Positions 8,724 through 18,108 are shown, counted from the first letter of the stretch. The stretch: DNA of 57,559 nt from Proteobacteria bacterium SG_bin4 (GCA_002083395.1 LWDH01000052.1:1-57559), one strand, 5' to 3'. Translations and numbers: made by a program. Notes: generated from the sequence alone by a model not told the origin.

Positions 8724-9986
8724 ATGCATTTAACTTCTTTTCAACTAGATACAACGATTATTGCCACACGCGCCATATTGCCTTTGGAATATCCTGCCGA
8801 TGCGATCCTGCGGCGTTATTTTCAGGATCATCCGAAACTGGGCGCGCAAGATCGCGCATGGATTGCCGAAACAGTCTTTGGTATTCTGCGTCACCGTTTC
8901 TTTCTTGAACACCTGACAGAGCTGCCGACCCCCCGTGCGCTGGTATTGGCTTATCTCGTGAAGTTTCAAGGAACCAATTTGCGTGAATTGACATCGCTGG
9001 TGAGCGAAGCAGAAGCAAAGTGGCTGACAGAAATCAAGGCCGTTAAAATGGATACCATGCCGCTCGCGATCCAAGCGGAATTCCCCGCATGGCTCGTGGA
9101 GAAATTGCAGGCGTTTATGCCCGATAGCGGGATTCTGGACCTCGGCTTATCGCTACAGAAGCCGGCGCCACTTGATTTACGTGTCAATACGCTGCTCGCG
9201 AAACGTGCCGAAGTGCTTGACAACCTTCAGCAAGAAGGAATTCAAGCGCAAGCGACGCCCTATTCTCCATGCGGTATCCGCTTGAATGGCAAACCGGCGA
9301 TTAACCGGCATGCTTTGTTTTTATCAGGAAAAATCGAAGTTCAAGACGAAGGCAGTCAATTACTGGGGTATTTGCTGGCGCCCAAACGCGGTGAAATGAT
9401 CGTCGATTTCTGCGCCGGAGCGGGTGGCAAATCACTACTGCTGGGAGCTCTGATGAATTCCAAGGGTCGCTTGTACGCCTTTGATGTTTCGGAAAAACGG
9501 TTGAATAATCTGAAGCCGCGTTTCAAACGTTCCGGTTTGTCGAACTTGCACGCACAGCGGATAGAAAATGAGAATGATCTTAAAATTAAACGCCTGTCCG
9601 GAAAGATCGATCGGGTATTGGTCGATTCGCCGTGCAGCGGACTTGGCACGCTGCGCCGCAATCCCGACTTGAAATGGCGTCAATCGCCGCAAAGCATCGA
9701 GGAACTGAAAGTCAAACAAACGGCAATTCTGAATGCCGCCGCTGCTTTGGTCAAACCGGGCGGGCGTTTGGTATATGCCACTTGCAGCTTTTTGCCGGAA
9801 GAAAACCAGCAGGTGGTGCGGGGCTTTCTTGACACACATCCGCAATTCAGACTCCTGAATTGCGCCGAAATCCTGGCGCAGCAAAAAATTCCATTGGATA
9901 CCGGTGAATTCTTGCAATTGTTTCCTAAGCAGCACCAAACCGATGGCTTTTTTGCCGCAGCGTTGGAACGCACCGGAAATCTTTAA
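8724..9986 (+). CDS. RsmB/NOL1/NOP2-family RNA (cytosine-5) methyltransferase
   Basis: This 420-residue SAM-dependent enzyme has an N-terminal helical region (about 10-130) similar to the NusB-like part of RsmB, then a Rossmann methyltransferase. SAM motif I is VDFCAGAGGKSLLL (about 231-244), and the two family cysteines lie in VDSPCSGLGTLRRNPD (motif IV) and YATCSFLPEEN (motif VI). Such enzymes make 5-methylcytosine in rRNA or tRNA. RsmB (16S C967) is the closest named type, but the N-terminal part is divergent, so the target base is uncertain. Its stop overlaps the convergent hpnN stop by four bases, leaving no room for a terminator. Confidence 0.85.
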   Translation: MHLTSFQLDTTIIATRAILPLEYPADAILRRYFQDHPKLGAQDRAWIAETVFGILRHRFFLEHLTELPTPRALVLAYLVKFQGTNLRELTSLVSEAEAKWLTEIKAVKMDTMPLAIQAEFPAWLVEKLQAFMPDSGILDLGLSLQKPAPLDLRVNTLLAKRAEVLDNLQQEGIQAQATPYSPCGIRLNGKPAINRHALFLSGKIEVQDEGSQLLGYLLAPKRGEMIVDFCAGAGGKSLLLGALMNSKGRLYAFDVSEKRLNNLKPRFKRSGLSNLHAQRIENENDLKIKRLSGKIDRVLVDSPCSGLGTLRRNPDLKWRQSPQSIEELKVKQTAILNAAAALVKPGGRLVYATCSFLPEENQQVVRGFLDTHPQFRLLNCAEILAQQKIPLDTGEFLQLFPKQHQTDGFFAAALERTGNL

Positions 9987-12664
9987 CCCGAAAACGATTT
10001 TTCAGAACTCTCCGACGATTTGTCCGCGGATTGCAGCAATACCGGCAAAATAATCAGCACGCAAACAATCGTTATCAACAATCCGATCGTCAACAACAAC
10101 CCCATGCTGGAAGTGCCCTGGTGCGTGGAAAATACCAGGCTGCCGAATCCGACCAGGGTGGTCAATGCGCTGTAAAAAATCGCACGCGCGGTGCTGGTAT
10201 GCAACAGGCTCTCATAAACCACGCCGGAACGGCTCCGGTGCACCATGTGCAAGCTGCTGTCTATCCCGATTCCGAGTAATAGCGGTAGCGCGATGATATT
10301 AGCAAAATTGAAAGGTAAATCCAGCAGAACAGTACCGGCTCCGGTGAATAACGCAGACAACAGCAACGGTATCAATACCAATACTGTGGAACTGATGCTT
10401 CTGAGCATGATCCATAGCGCCACGATCACGCCCAATAACGCCAAGCTAAATGCATGAATGAAAGCATCCACGACCGCTTCGCCGGCCTCCAGGCTGATCA
10501 CCGGAATCCCGGTGGCTGACGGCGCAATCTCTTGCACAGCACGAACAAACCGCCGCAGCGCATCGTTATCATTGATGTTTTCTCGCGGATACACAGCGAT
10601 GCGATAAACGCCATCGTTGCCATGCCAAAGCTCCCTAATCGCGATGGGCAGCGCCGCTTCGTCGAACGGCTGCGCTGATAGCGCCAATTGCAATCGTTGG
10701 ATCGAACCTGGCAGCAAACTCAACAAATCATCGTTGAGCGCACGAAGTTGTTGCGCTTTTCCATCACCGATACTTCCGATAGCGGTAAATTCATCCAAAT
10801 GCCGCGATAAATTAATGAGCGATCCGTGCAGTTTGCGGGCGGAATCGGCCGCCACATGCTCCGGTTGTTCATTAACAAAGCGTTCGAGCGAGATTCTCAG
10901 CCGCTCCAGCGCGCCACGCTGTTCCGCAACCGTATAGTGATCGGCAATCAAGAACGCGGTCGGCGAAAACGAGATCGGGCCCAAAATCATCGCCATTTCT
11001 TCAATCAACAGGCTTTTCTCTTCCTGTTGTTGCGGCACCATATCCAGCATGCTGATCACGCTTTTAACTTCCGGCAACGCGCTGACGCGTTTCACGATCG
11101 GTTCGATTTCTTCAGGATCATTCACCAGGATATTAATGTGCCATGGAGAATCCTCGGTGCTGCCGAGCAGTTCCTGGAATGTCTGCACAGATTCCGCATG
11201 AGGGTTATTCAAATTCAGCAAATTATAGTCGAATCTGATTTTCGGCAACGCCAGGATCGATGCTGCAATTGCTACCGCGGTCAGGCTATAGACTAATTTG
11301 CGCGAATGCCGTGGCGAATCCAATAGATGATTGATTGATTGGATCGAGTCCGGTGATTTTCTGGTTTTAATCGGAAAAATTCTTTGTAAAGCAGGTAGCA
11401 ATGTCATAGTGATCAGGAAACTGATCAGCATGCCGGTGCCGGAAATCAAACCCAGCTCTGCAACACCGCGATACGTGGTCGGCATGAAAGCATAAAACCC
11501 GATCGCTGTTGTAATCGCGCAAGCTAGCAACGATTGCCCCATATCACCGCCGGTTTGGTCCAATGCCTCTTCGAATGGTTGATCAGGATTTCTTAATTCT
11601 TCCAACCGCAGCAGGAAATGAATCGCATAATCGACCCCGAGACCGATATATAGCACAGCAAAAGCAATAGAAATCAGATTCAAGTGCCCAACGGCAACAG
11701 TTGCGAATGCCGCGGTCAACAATAATCCTAGAATCAGAACGACAATCACCGAGACAATTGCGCCGGCAGAGCGAAAAGCCAGTAATAAGACTGTAGCAAC
11801 CAGAGCCAGCGCCAACAGACCGGCATCTTGGGCTCCGTGCATCGCGCTGTTTAGTTCGTCATGCGCCAACGCGACTTCGCCGGTAATACGCAGTTTTTTA
11901 AATGCATCAGATGCAAATCCCATCTTTTCAGCTTCGCTTCGAATAGCGGCGATGGGCTCTTCGGCGGCAAAAATTTGCGAATAGTCCAGTTTAGGCTTGG
12001 CAATGATCAACTCTTGATAGGAATCCTTTTGCGCCTCACCGCCCAGCAGCGCCTGCCAGGATAAGGCACGGGATTGCCCCGCAACCCGGGCATCCAGTGT
12101 CGCGCTAACCGCTGCGAAAACGGATTCCAGATCGAGTTTGCGGCCTTTGCGTAATTCTTCGGCAGCGTCCGTTAAGACGGCAGAAAACGTATAAAGGGTC
12201 GGGCTCTCCGCGATACGGGCAATCAACGGCTGGGCCGCTGCCAGATAATCGGAAATGCGGCCCAGCTCATCCAGGTCTTTAAAATATAAACCGTTCTTCT
12301 CGAGGAAGGGTTCACCCGTCAAATAATAGATGCCGGAAAAATGCGGATGATCATTATTCAGAAACGCAGTGAATGCTTTGGCAATCTCATGCACCTGCTC
12401 AGGGGTCGGTGCATTCAGCGCGACCAACAGCGTATCTTCATACTGCGGAAATGATTGGATATAGCGGATATGGTTCGCGCGGAAAGGAACTTCCTCAGAA
12501 AGCATATCGGTGGTATCGGTATGCACACCAAGATTTTCAGCGGCATACATCGCGCTGAACACTGTCAGCGCCAGGATTAATAAAATAATCCAGATCGCAT
12601 ACCGGTACGAAAATATAGCCCAGCGCGAAAAAAACCGGACACTAAAGCTTTGCGGGCTAGGCAC
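9983..12664 (-). CDS. hpnN: Hopanoid transporter HpnN (RND/MMPL family)
   Basis: This 893-residue inner-membrane RND exporter has two repeats, each with one helix, a large periplasmic domain and a block of five or six helices (about 280-420 and 740-880). The second block ends near ILPVLLQSADK. HpnN moves hopanoids from the inner to the outer membrane in Rhodopseudomonas and Burkholderia. The start is GTG at 12664; an AGG lies about eleven bases upstream, inside the short gap after hpnM. It is the last gene of hpnHBMN and meets the RsmB-like gene tail to tail. Other MMPL exporters look similar, but the operon settles the call. Confidence 0.9.
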   Translation of the reverse strand: MPSPQSFSVRFFSRWAIFSYRYAIWIILLILALTVFSAMYAAENLGVHTDTTDMLSEEVPFRANHIRYIQSFPQYEDTLLVALNAPTPEQVHEIAKAFTAFLNNDHPHFSGIYYLTGEPFLEKNGLYFKDLDELGRISDYLAAAQPLIARIAESPTLYTFSAVLTDAAEELRKGRKLDLESVFAAVSATLDARVAGQSRALSWQALLGGEAQKDSYQELIIAKPKLDYSQIFAAEEPIAAIRSEAEKMGFASDAFKKLRITGEVALAHDELNSAMHGAQDAGLLALALVATVLLLAFRSAGAIVSVIVVLILGLLLTAAFATVAVGHLNLISIAFAVLYIGLGVDYAIHFLLRLEELRNPDQPFEEALDQTGGDMGQSLLACAITTAIGFYAFMPTTYRGVAELGLISGTGMLISFLITMTLLPALQRIFPIKTRKSPDSIQSINHLLDSPRHSRKLVYSLTAVAIAASILALPKIRFDYNLLNLNNPHAESVQTFQELLGSTEDSPWHINILVNDPEEIEPIVKRVSALPEVKSVISMLDMVPQQQEEKSLLIEEMAMILGPISFSPTAFLIADHYTVAEQRGALERLRISLERFVNEQPEHVAADSARKLHGSLINLSRHLDEFTAIGSIGDGKAQQLRALNDDLLSLLPGSIQRLQLALSAQPFDEAALPIAIRELWHGNDGVYRIAVYPRENINDNDALRRFVRAVQEIAPSATGIPVISLEAGEAVVDAFIHAFSLALLGVIVALWIMLRSISSTVLVLIPLLLSALFTGAGTVLLDLPFNFANIIALPLLLGIGIDSSLHMVHRSRSGVVYESLLHTSTARAIFYSALTTLVGFGSLVFSTHQGTSSMGLLLTIGLLITIVCVLIILPVLLQSADKSSESSEKSFSG

Positions 12665-12697
12665 GTTTTATAGCGCCTGGAGAAAAATGAATAACCC

Positions 12698-13336
12698 TCA
12701 TTGCGGATTCTGCCGGGTCGATGCGATTTTTTCCTTCAGCATATCGATTAACGCTTGAAATCCGCTGCGTTGCATGATGGCACGATATTCACCCCGTTTG
12801 ATTGCGAGATCGCTGACACCGTCGAATAAAATATTGGAGATACGCCATTGGCCGCGATCTTGATGAAGCACATAATCAAAATTGACCGTTCCACCATCCG
12901 ATTGGGTTAATTGACTGCGCACCAGAACCTGCTCGCGCGGCAATTCGCGCTGTTCAATAATCCGGAATTGTTCGCCTTCATGATGCGTAAATCGTCCGGC
13001 GTAGGTGGCGATACTGAGCTGGCGGAATGTTTCCACCATTAGATCTTGTTGCGTTGCGTCTAATTGTGACCAGTACGTCGCGCCCAAGATTGTCTTGATA
13101 ATGAGATCGACGTCGTGAGACTGATCGATCACTGGTTCCAGGTATTTATAACGCCCGTCGTAACCCAGTTTCTCGCCATCCTGCATGACGTGCAATAACG
13201 ATGATTGCAAATATTGAATCACCTGTTCCGGGTTTCTGGTTTCTGATTCAGCGGTGCCAAACGCCGATGAAATCGGCAAAAGCATAACCAGCACCCAGCA
13301 CCATCCAAAAATATTAACCATTTGTTTTGCTTTCAT
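12698..13336 (-). CDS. hpnM: HpnM, MlaC/Ttg2D-like periplasmic lipid-binding protein
   Basis: This protein of about 212 residues has a signal peptide (MKAKQMVNIFGWCW followed by a hydrophobic run, cleavage near SAFG) and a Tol_Tol_Ttg2 domain; YLEPVID, DGGTVNFDYVL and WRISNILFDGVSDLAIKRGEY are recognisable. Members bind phospholipid in the periplasm. HpnM occurs only in hopanoid clusters and is presumed to partner HpnN. The start at 13336 is favoured by GGAAAG upstream; it overlaps hpnB by 23 bases. An alternative ATG at 13321 has a poor ribosome site. Confidence 0.85.
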   Translation of the reverse strand: MKAKQMVNIFGWCWVLVMLLPISSAFGTAESETRNPEQVIQYLQSSLLHVMQDGEKLGYDGRYKYLEPVIDQSHDVDLIIKTILGATYWSQLDATQQDLMVETFRQLSIATYAGRFTHHEGEQFRIIEQRELPREQVLVRSQLTQSDGGTVNFDYVLHQDRGQWRISNILFDGVSDLAIKRGEYRAIMQRSGFQALIDMLKEKIASTRQNPQ

Positions 13337-14468
13337 AACGGCGGTCTTTCCAGCTAGCGCGCTCTCCACGCCAGTACCGTAGAGCCGATGTCCATGTCAT
13401 TGCCAAATATAAAGTGCCAATGACAGGTAATCCAAGACACCAGAAGGGAGAACGCTGATAATAGGATAAAGTTGGTAAATAGGTAAAAAACATAGCGGCC
13501 CACACCAGCATGCACATCAAGAAAATTTCTTGCGCAGGCGCAAATACAAATGCGAAAGGAGCCGCCCAAAACATGGCGGTCATGATCAATGTACAAACAA
13601 CCAGCAAGGTTATGGAATATCTTAACTGGGTATAAGCAGTTCGAGAAACCATTTCCCAAATCGGTTTTAATCCATCATAACCACGATGGCTGCGCGCGGC
13701 ATGGCTGAGTCCGAGATAGGTACGTAAACCAGCATGCTTGATACGAGCGGCTAACGTGCAGTCATCGATCAAGGCGTCGTGCAGGTTTGAGAAAGCCCCT
13801 ACCAAGCGCAACGCTTGAGTCTCGACCAGAATGCACCCGCCGGCTGCAGCTGCTATTCGCGAGGAGGGTTTATTTGCCAAGGCGAATGGATATAACAGTT
13901 TGAAAAAGAAAATAAAAGCTGGCATCAGCAACCGTTCGATAAAATTCAGCATCGGCGGCTCAGCCATCAGCGATACCAAAGAAAGATTTTCCTGGCGGGC
14001 TTTTCGACGCAGCTCTGAGATTATTCCTGGAGCAAGCTCAATGTCAGCATCCAGTAATAATGTATAAGGCGTTTTGACTGCTCTTAAACCTTGTTCCAGC
14101 GCCCATAATTTGCCACTCCAGCCGACCGGGGGCGCTGTGCCTGAAATGACCGCCGCACCGCCTAGCCGGGCTTGAGCGGCAGTATCATCTACCGATTGAT
14201 CGTCAATGACTATGATCGTCATATCGCTACCCTGGGACCCGATACCACGGAGGGTCTGCTGAATATACGGCCCTTCGTTACGGGCCGGAACAAGCACGGT
14301 AATATCCTGCAGAGCTTGGTTCAATGCTCCTGTCTGTTGAGCTTCAATTTTTTCCCGAGTGCTCCAAGGTTTCCACGGCAATAGCATCAACGACCACCAG
14401 CATATTGCACCGAAAATTGACAAATATAAACCTACCGCCACTCTGATTCCCGCATTCAGTAGACCCAA
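13314..14468 (-). CDS. hpnB: Hopanoid-associated glycosyltransferase HpnB
   Basis: This 384-residue membrane-bound GT2 protein has an N-terminal helix (about 8-28), a nucleotide-sugar domain with VLVPARNEGPYI, IDDQSVD and the metal-binding LLLDADIEL, and DALIDDCTLAARIK before a C-terminal block of helices (about 285-365). HpnB is linked to hopanoid clusters and has been suggested to glycosylate hopanoids, without firm biochemistry. The apparent start is TTG at 14468 and lacks a close ribosome site, so the true N-terminus could differ by several residues. It lies between hpnH and hpnM. Confidence 0.85.
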   Translation of the reverse strand: MGLLNAGIRVAVGLYLSIFGAICWWSLMLLPWKPWSTREKIEAQQTGALNQALQDITVLVPARNEGPYIQQTLRGIGSQGSDMTIIVIDDQSVDDTAAQARLGGAAVISGTAPPVGWSGKLWALEQGLRAVKTPYTLLLDADIELAPGIISELRRKARQENLSLVSLMAEPPMLNFIERLLMPAFIFFFKLLYPFALANKPSSRIAAAAGGCILVETQALRLVGAFSNLHDALIDDCTLAARIKHAGLRTYLGLSHAARSHRGYDGLKPIWEMVSRTAYTQLRYSITLLVVCTLIMTAMFWAAPFAFVFAPAQEIFLMCMLVWAAMFFTYLPTLSYYQRSPFWCLGLPVIGTLYLAMTWTSALRYWRGERASWKDRRYESKTNG

Positions 14469-14494
14469 AAAAGCGCTTGCGTATCTTTTCCTGA

Positions 14495-15613
14495 TTACTT
14501 ATTGATTACAGATACCCTGATGTCAGAGAGCTTTTTGGCTGTTTGCGCATCTTCTGCAGCCCATTTTGGAGCAGGTTCCTCAACCATCGGTCCGGTTGTT
14601 CTCGGGCCTTTCATAGAAGTTATGAGCGCCTTCCATGGATGCTTCAGCGTATCTTCAACAGCGGTGGCTTCATATCCGCAATGGGCCATACATTGAGCGC
14701 ATTTGGGATTATTGGCGGTACCGTATTTTTCCCAAGGCGTATCGTCCAGAAGCTCTTTAAACGTTTTGGCGTACCCTTCGTCTGATAATAGATAGCAAGG
14801 TTTTTGCCAGCCGAACACATTGCGAGTCGGATTACCCCAAGGGGTGCAATTATAATTTTGATTACCCGCCAAGTAATCTAAATACAGCGCAGAATGATTC
14901 AAGCGCCATTTGCGTTTCAGTTTTTTACCCAATTCAAAAATGCCACGGAACAATTTTTTGGTATCCTGGCTTTTGATAAAAACATCTTGCTTGGGTGCCT
15001 TTTCATAACTGAATCCAGGTGCGATGGTTGCAGCTTCAACACCAAGTTCCATAGCGTAATCAAGAAATTCAGCTACATCTTCCGGTGTCTCTCCTTGAAA
15101 AAGCGTACAGTTCACGGTAACCCGGAATCCTTTTTCCAAAGCTAACTTAATTGCTTCAACAGCACGGTCAAAGACACCTTCCTGACAAACCGAAGCATCA
15201 TGGCGCTCTTTCATGCCATCGAGATGAATAGAAAAAGTTAGATAAGGAGAAGGCGTGTAGTCACTGATTCTTTTCTTCAGCAGCAATGCATTAGTGCACA
15301 AATAAACATATTTTTTGCGTTTAATGATGCCCTCGACAATTTGCGGCATCTCCTTGTGCAACAATGGTTCGCCTCCAGGAATCGAAACCATCGGAGCTCC
15401 GCATTCATCGACGGCTTGCATACATTCCTCATAGGAAAGCCGCTGATCGAGAACGTCTTCCGGATGAGCGATTTTTCCACATCCGGCACAGGCCAGATTA
15501 CAGCGAAACAAAGGTTCGAGCATCAGCACCAGCGGGTACTTTTTAACACCTTTTATCTTTTGTTTAATGAGATAAGTACCGACCGCAATCTGCTGACGTA
15601 AAGGAACACCCAT
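14495..15613 (-). CDS. hpnH: Adenosyl-hopene transferase HpnH (radical SAM)
   Basis: This 372-residue enzyme has the radical-SAM cluster motif CNLACAGC at about residues 43-50, a GGEPLLH SAM-binding segment and a C-terminal cysteine-containing region (CAQCMAHCGYEA). HpnH adds the 5'-deoxyadenosyl radical to diploptene, the first step in making C35 bacteriohopanepolyols. The start at 15613 (MGVPLRQQ) has GGAGG eight bases upstream; the frame is open 25 codons further up but without a site. It heads the hpnHBMN operon. No squalene-hopene cyclase gene is in this window. Confidence 0.95.
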   Translation of the reverse strand: MGVPLRQQIAVGTYLIKQKIKGVKKYPLVLMLEPLFRCNLACAGCGKIAHPEDVLDQRLSYEECMQAVDECGAPMVSIPGGEPLLHKEMPQIVEGIIKRKKYVYLCTNALLLKKRISDYTPSPYLTFSIHLDGMKERHDASVCQEGVFDRAVEAIKLALEKGFRVTVNCTLFQGETPEDVAEFLDYAMELGVEAATIAPGFSYEKAPKQDVFIKSQDTKKLFRGIFELGKKLKRKWRLNHSALYLDYLAGNQNYNCTPWGNPTRNVFGWQKPCYLLSDEGYAKTFKELLDDTPWEKYGTANNPKCAQCMAHCGYEATAVEDTLKHPWKALITSMKGPRTTGPMVEEPAPKWAAEDAQTAKKLSDIRVSVINK

Positions 15614-15966
15614 GAATATAACCTCCAAAAATACTTCTAAAGCAAAAGAATGACCAAAAACTTTGGTACGAAAAAAACCGAAAGGCAATCATAACCTGGT
15701 TTGCGCGATAGCAATCAGACAATCTGGCTTTGCTACAGGGCTTCTTGAACACTGAAAAAGACGCTGTAATAAATGTAACTACGATCTGGATATCCCGAAC
15801 ATTTACAGCTCTATAATTAGCTGAAAAGGCATTAAAATCAGCATTCCAAATTCAACTATAGAACATGAACCCTTCGATAGCAAATATTTTATAACAGCTT
15901 AGAGAATTTATTACGTGCAGCTATCAAAAAAACCAATCAAGCGTAAATTATTATGAAACAAAACAA
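15614..15966. other. Upstream region of hpnH
   Basis: About 350 AT-rich bases contain no convincing gene. The region should hold the promoter of hpnHBMN, since the upstream lipoprotein gene has its own terminator at 15967-15995. I could not single out a -35/-10 pair with confidence. Confidence 0.45.
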
Positions 15967-15995
15967 CACACCAGGAACTGCAAGCTCCTGGTGTG
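15967..15995 (-). terminator. Intrinsic terminator after the lipoprotein gene
   Basis: CACACCAGGA at 15967-15976 pairs with TCCTGGTGTG at 15986-15995, a perfect 10-bp stem with a 9-base loop. Read on the minus strand it is followed by a T-rich stretch (GTTGTTTTGTTT). It separates the lipoprotein gene ending at 16023 from hpnH. Confidence 0.8.
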
Positions 15996-16022
15996 AATGA
16001 TGTTGCAACAAGGCTTAACGCG

Positions 16023-16544
16023 TTATTCGAACGAAACACCGAGCGCGCGAAGCGTTCTTTTGGTAATTTTTCCGGGAGCTATGCCATTTTGTTTCTGGAA
16101 ACTTTCGATGGCGGCAACTGTTTTGGCGCCACTCACTCCGTCAACAGGTCCTGGATTCAATCCTGCATCCACGAGCGCTTGCTGAATTTTTTTCATCAAT
16201 GCCGGGGATGTTTTGACAACATCATCACCGTCATCCGCTACTTCAGCAGCGGCAACACTGGCGGATTCCTCCCCAGTAGCAGCGGCAGCTTCGCCGGTTG
16301 ATTCGATACTTTGCAAACTCTGCACATCTTCAATCGGAGTTGATTCCACAGCAGGTGCAGCAGCCGGTGCGGGTGCAGGCGCTGCTGGTGCTGGTGCTGG
16401 TGCTGCCGCCGCCGGTGCAGCGGCAGCTTGATCATCCTTTGGGGGGAGCGGTTTTTTTTCAAAAATAGGTTTACAACCAAATAACAATCCCACTGACAAA
16501 AAAAGTATCGTGTAAGTTGTTAATTTATTGGTTTTACTAATTCT
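16023..16544 (-). CDS. Lipoprotein with Ala/Pro linker and peptidoglycan-binding domain
   Basis: This 173-residue protein begins with an N-terminal signal ending in a lipobox (LLFGC, Cys at about residue 24). A long low-complexity linker of Ala and Pro (about 40-70) follows, then an acidic Ala/Glu-rich stretch and a C-terminal PG_binding_1-like domain with KIQQALVDAGLNPGPVDG and TVAAIESFQKQNG. It is probably anchored in a membrane and reaches across the periplasm to bind cell wall. The start at 16544 has GGAG seven bases upstream; an upstream in-frame alternative lacks one. It lies just upstream of the hopanoid operon but is separated by a terminator. Confidence 0.8.
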   Translation of the reverse strand, partial: RISKTNKLTTYTILFLSVGLLFGCKPIFEKKPLPPKDDQAAAAPAAAAPAPAPAAPAPAPAAAPAVESTPIEDVQSLQSIESTGEAAAATGEESASVAAAEVADDGDDVVKTSPALMKKIQQALVDAGLNPGPVDGVSGAKTVAAIESFQKQNGIAPGKITKRTLRALGVSFE

Positions 16545-16754
16545 CATTACTATTCTCCATGAAAAATTTAAAAAAATCACTGAATTACGCAAGTTACGTA
16601 TTCTAATGATCAGCCTCTTTATCTTCCATCTGTCTCCGAATAATCCACGAAACCATATTCATTTAATTGTTATATTTATAGCGTCATGAACTAACGCATC
16701 CTACTGCGATGTGAACTATCACATTTTTCTAATCATAACGCAATCTAAAAAAAA
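16545..16754. other. Divergent intergenic region
   Basis: About 210 AT-rich bases between the minus-strand lipoprotein and the plus-strand oxidoreductase must contain both promoters. No small gene or repeat was recognised. Confidence 0.4.
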
Positions 16755-17900
16755 TTGACAAATGAGGGGTTTAACACCACGAAAAATAGAAGAATCATAT
16801 GCTTAGTTGGCGGTGGGCATAGCCATATTGCCGTCATTAAGCAGTTTGGAATGCACCCGCTTCCGGGCGCAAGTGTAACGCTTATCAGCCCGGATGCGTT
16901 GACACCCTATTCCGGAATGATTCCTGGATTGATCGCTGGACACTATGCGTTTGAAGAATGCCACATAAACTTAAAGAAACTTTGCCGATGGGCTGGCGTT
17001 CAATTTATCGAAAGCAAGGCTCATGCGCTGGATCTTCTAAGCAGACAGGTAGTTTGTGATCGCCACCCTCCTGTGCATTATGATTTATTGTCCATCAATA
17101 CAGGTTCGCAACCGGCGCTTCACCAAATTCAGGGAGCCACGCACTATGGCCATCCCATCAAACCAGTCAGAAGTTTTTTACAAGGATGGCAATCCTGGCT
17201 CGGCTCAAACCGGCATTCCCATCAGCCACCACGCGTGGCGGTAATCGGAGGAGGGGCAGCCGGAATCGAAATACTACTAGCCATGCACTACAAAATGCAT
17301 CGCCAGTATTCAAGACAATCGGATTTCGCACTAGTCTGCGCCGATCGGCAAATTCTCGGCACGCATAACAAGCCAGTTCAGGATTTTTTTGACCAAAACT
17401 TACGATCGGCGGGTATTACGATAATCCGCGGAAAGCGGGTCATAGCGATCGACCGGCAGCAGATATTTCTCGATGATCAAACTTCACTGCAATACGACTT
17501 CGCTGTCTGGTGCATTCATGCAACAGCCTCACCTTGGTTGAAAGAAAGCGGTATTCAATGTGACGAAAAAGGATTCGTCATGGTGGATCAGAATCTACGG
17601 AGCATTTCGCATGCGGAAATTTTCGCCAGTGGCGATGCAGCGTCGTTTTGCCCAGTCTCATTACCCAAAGCGGGAGTATACGCGGTGCGGCAGGGCCCCG
17701 TCCTGGCGAAGAATATTGCCGCGCTGTTACAGAATCAGCCGCTTTCTTCCTATCAACCTCAACGGCGCTATTTAAACTTATTAACCGCTGGTGAGCGTTA
17801 TGCCGTTGCTTCCTGGGGAAACTTCTTTGCCAAAGGTAAGTGGGTATGGTATTGGAAAAATCTGATAGACCGCTCATTCATTTCACGATTCAACCCATAA
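16755..17900 (+). CDS. FAD/NAD(P) oxidoreductase, SelD-associated type
   Basis: This protein of about 381 residues has an FAD dinucleotide fold (CLVGGGHSHIAVIKQFG, about 16-32), an NAD(P)-binding fold (VAVIGGGAAGIEILLAM, about 156-172) and an FAD-contacting FASGDAA segment near 290. GGGHSHV-like starts and the PYSGMIPG segment are typical of the NDH-2-like domain found alone or fused to the N-terminus of selenide, water dikinase. No selD is adjacent here, so it is an orphan form and its substrate is unknown. The start is unclear: the frame opens at TTG 16755 with no ribosome site, while a GAGGGG at 16763-16768 has no standard start after it in this frame. A small indel near the poly-A at 16778-16782 is possible. 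Confidence 0.75.
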   Translation: MTNEGFNTTKNRRIICLVGGGHSHIAVIKQFGMHPLPGASVTLISPDALTPYSGMIPGLIAGHYAFEECHINLKKLCRWAGVQFIESKAHALDLLSRQVVCDRHPPVHYDLLSINTGSQPALHQIQGATHYGHPIKPVRSFLQGWQSWLGSNRHSHQPPRVAVIGGGAAGIEILLAMHYKMHRQYSRQSDFALVCADRQILGTHNKPVQDFFDQNLRSAGITIIRGKRVIAIDRQQIFLDDQTSLQYDFAVWCIHATASPWLKESGIQCDEKGFVMVDQNLRSISHAEIFASGDAASFCPVSLPKAGVYAVRQGPVLAKNIAALLQNQPLSSYQPQRRYLNLLTAGERYAVASWGNFFAKGKWVWYWKNLIDRSFISRFNP

Positions 17901-17963
17901 TCGCCGGGTGGTAACGATAGGCCGGATGCAGCTATTCGATATAATCCCGTAAATTGTATGCGT

Positions 17964-18108
17964 CTAGCTGACCGCTGAAAAACGTTTCCGAGGCAGCCGA
18001 TACAAGGCAAAAACAGGCAAAAAAGCGCAGTTTATGCGGTATAAATGAGCATTATGAGCTTGTTTTTTAACACGCGGCAATGCAGATAGTTTTTCAACGA
18101 CCTGCTAG
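17964..18108. mobile_element. MITE-like repeat A flanked by CTAG
   Basis: A 137-base element (17968-18104) lies between two CTAG tetramers that look like a target-site duplication. Its ends form imperfect inverted repeats: CTGACCGCTGAAAAAC on the left and, from the right end, CAGGTCGTTGAAAAAC (12 of 16 match). The interior has AAGGCAAAAA, GCGCAGTTTA, TAAATGAGCATT and TTTTTTAAC. It has no coding capacity. It sits between two convergent genes, and the right CTAG supplies the stop codon of the DUF3482 gene. CTAG target sites are typical of IS5-type transposases, so one of these may have moved it (inference). Confidence 0.6.

Noticed and set aside
16355..16435. Repetitive GCTGGTGCTGGTGC-like DNA resembling a tandem repeat
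   Set aside because: It is in frame and encodes the Ala/Pro linker of the lipoprotein; simple codon repetition explains it.
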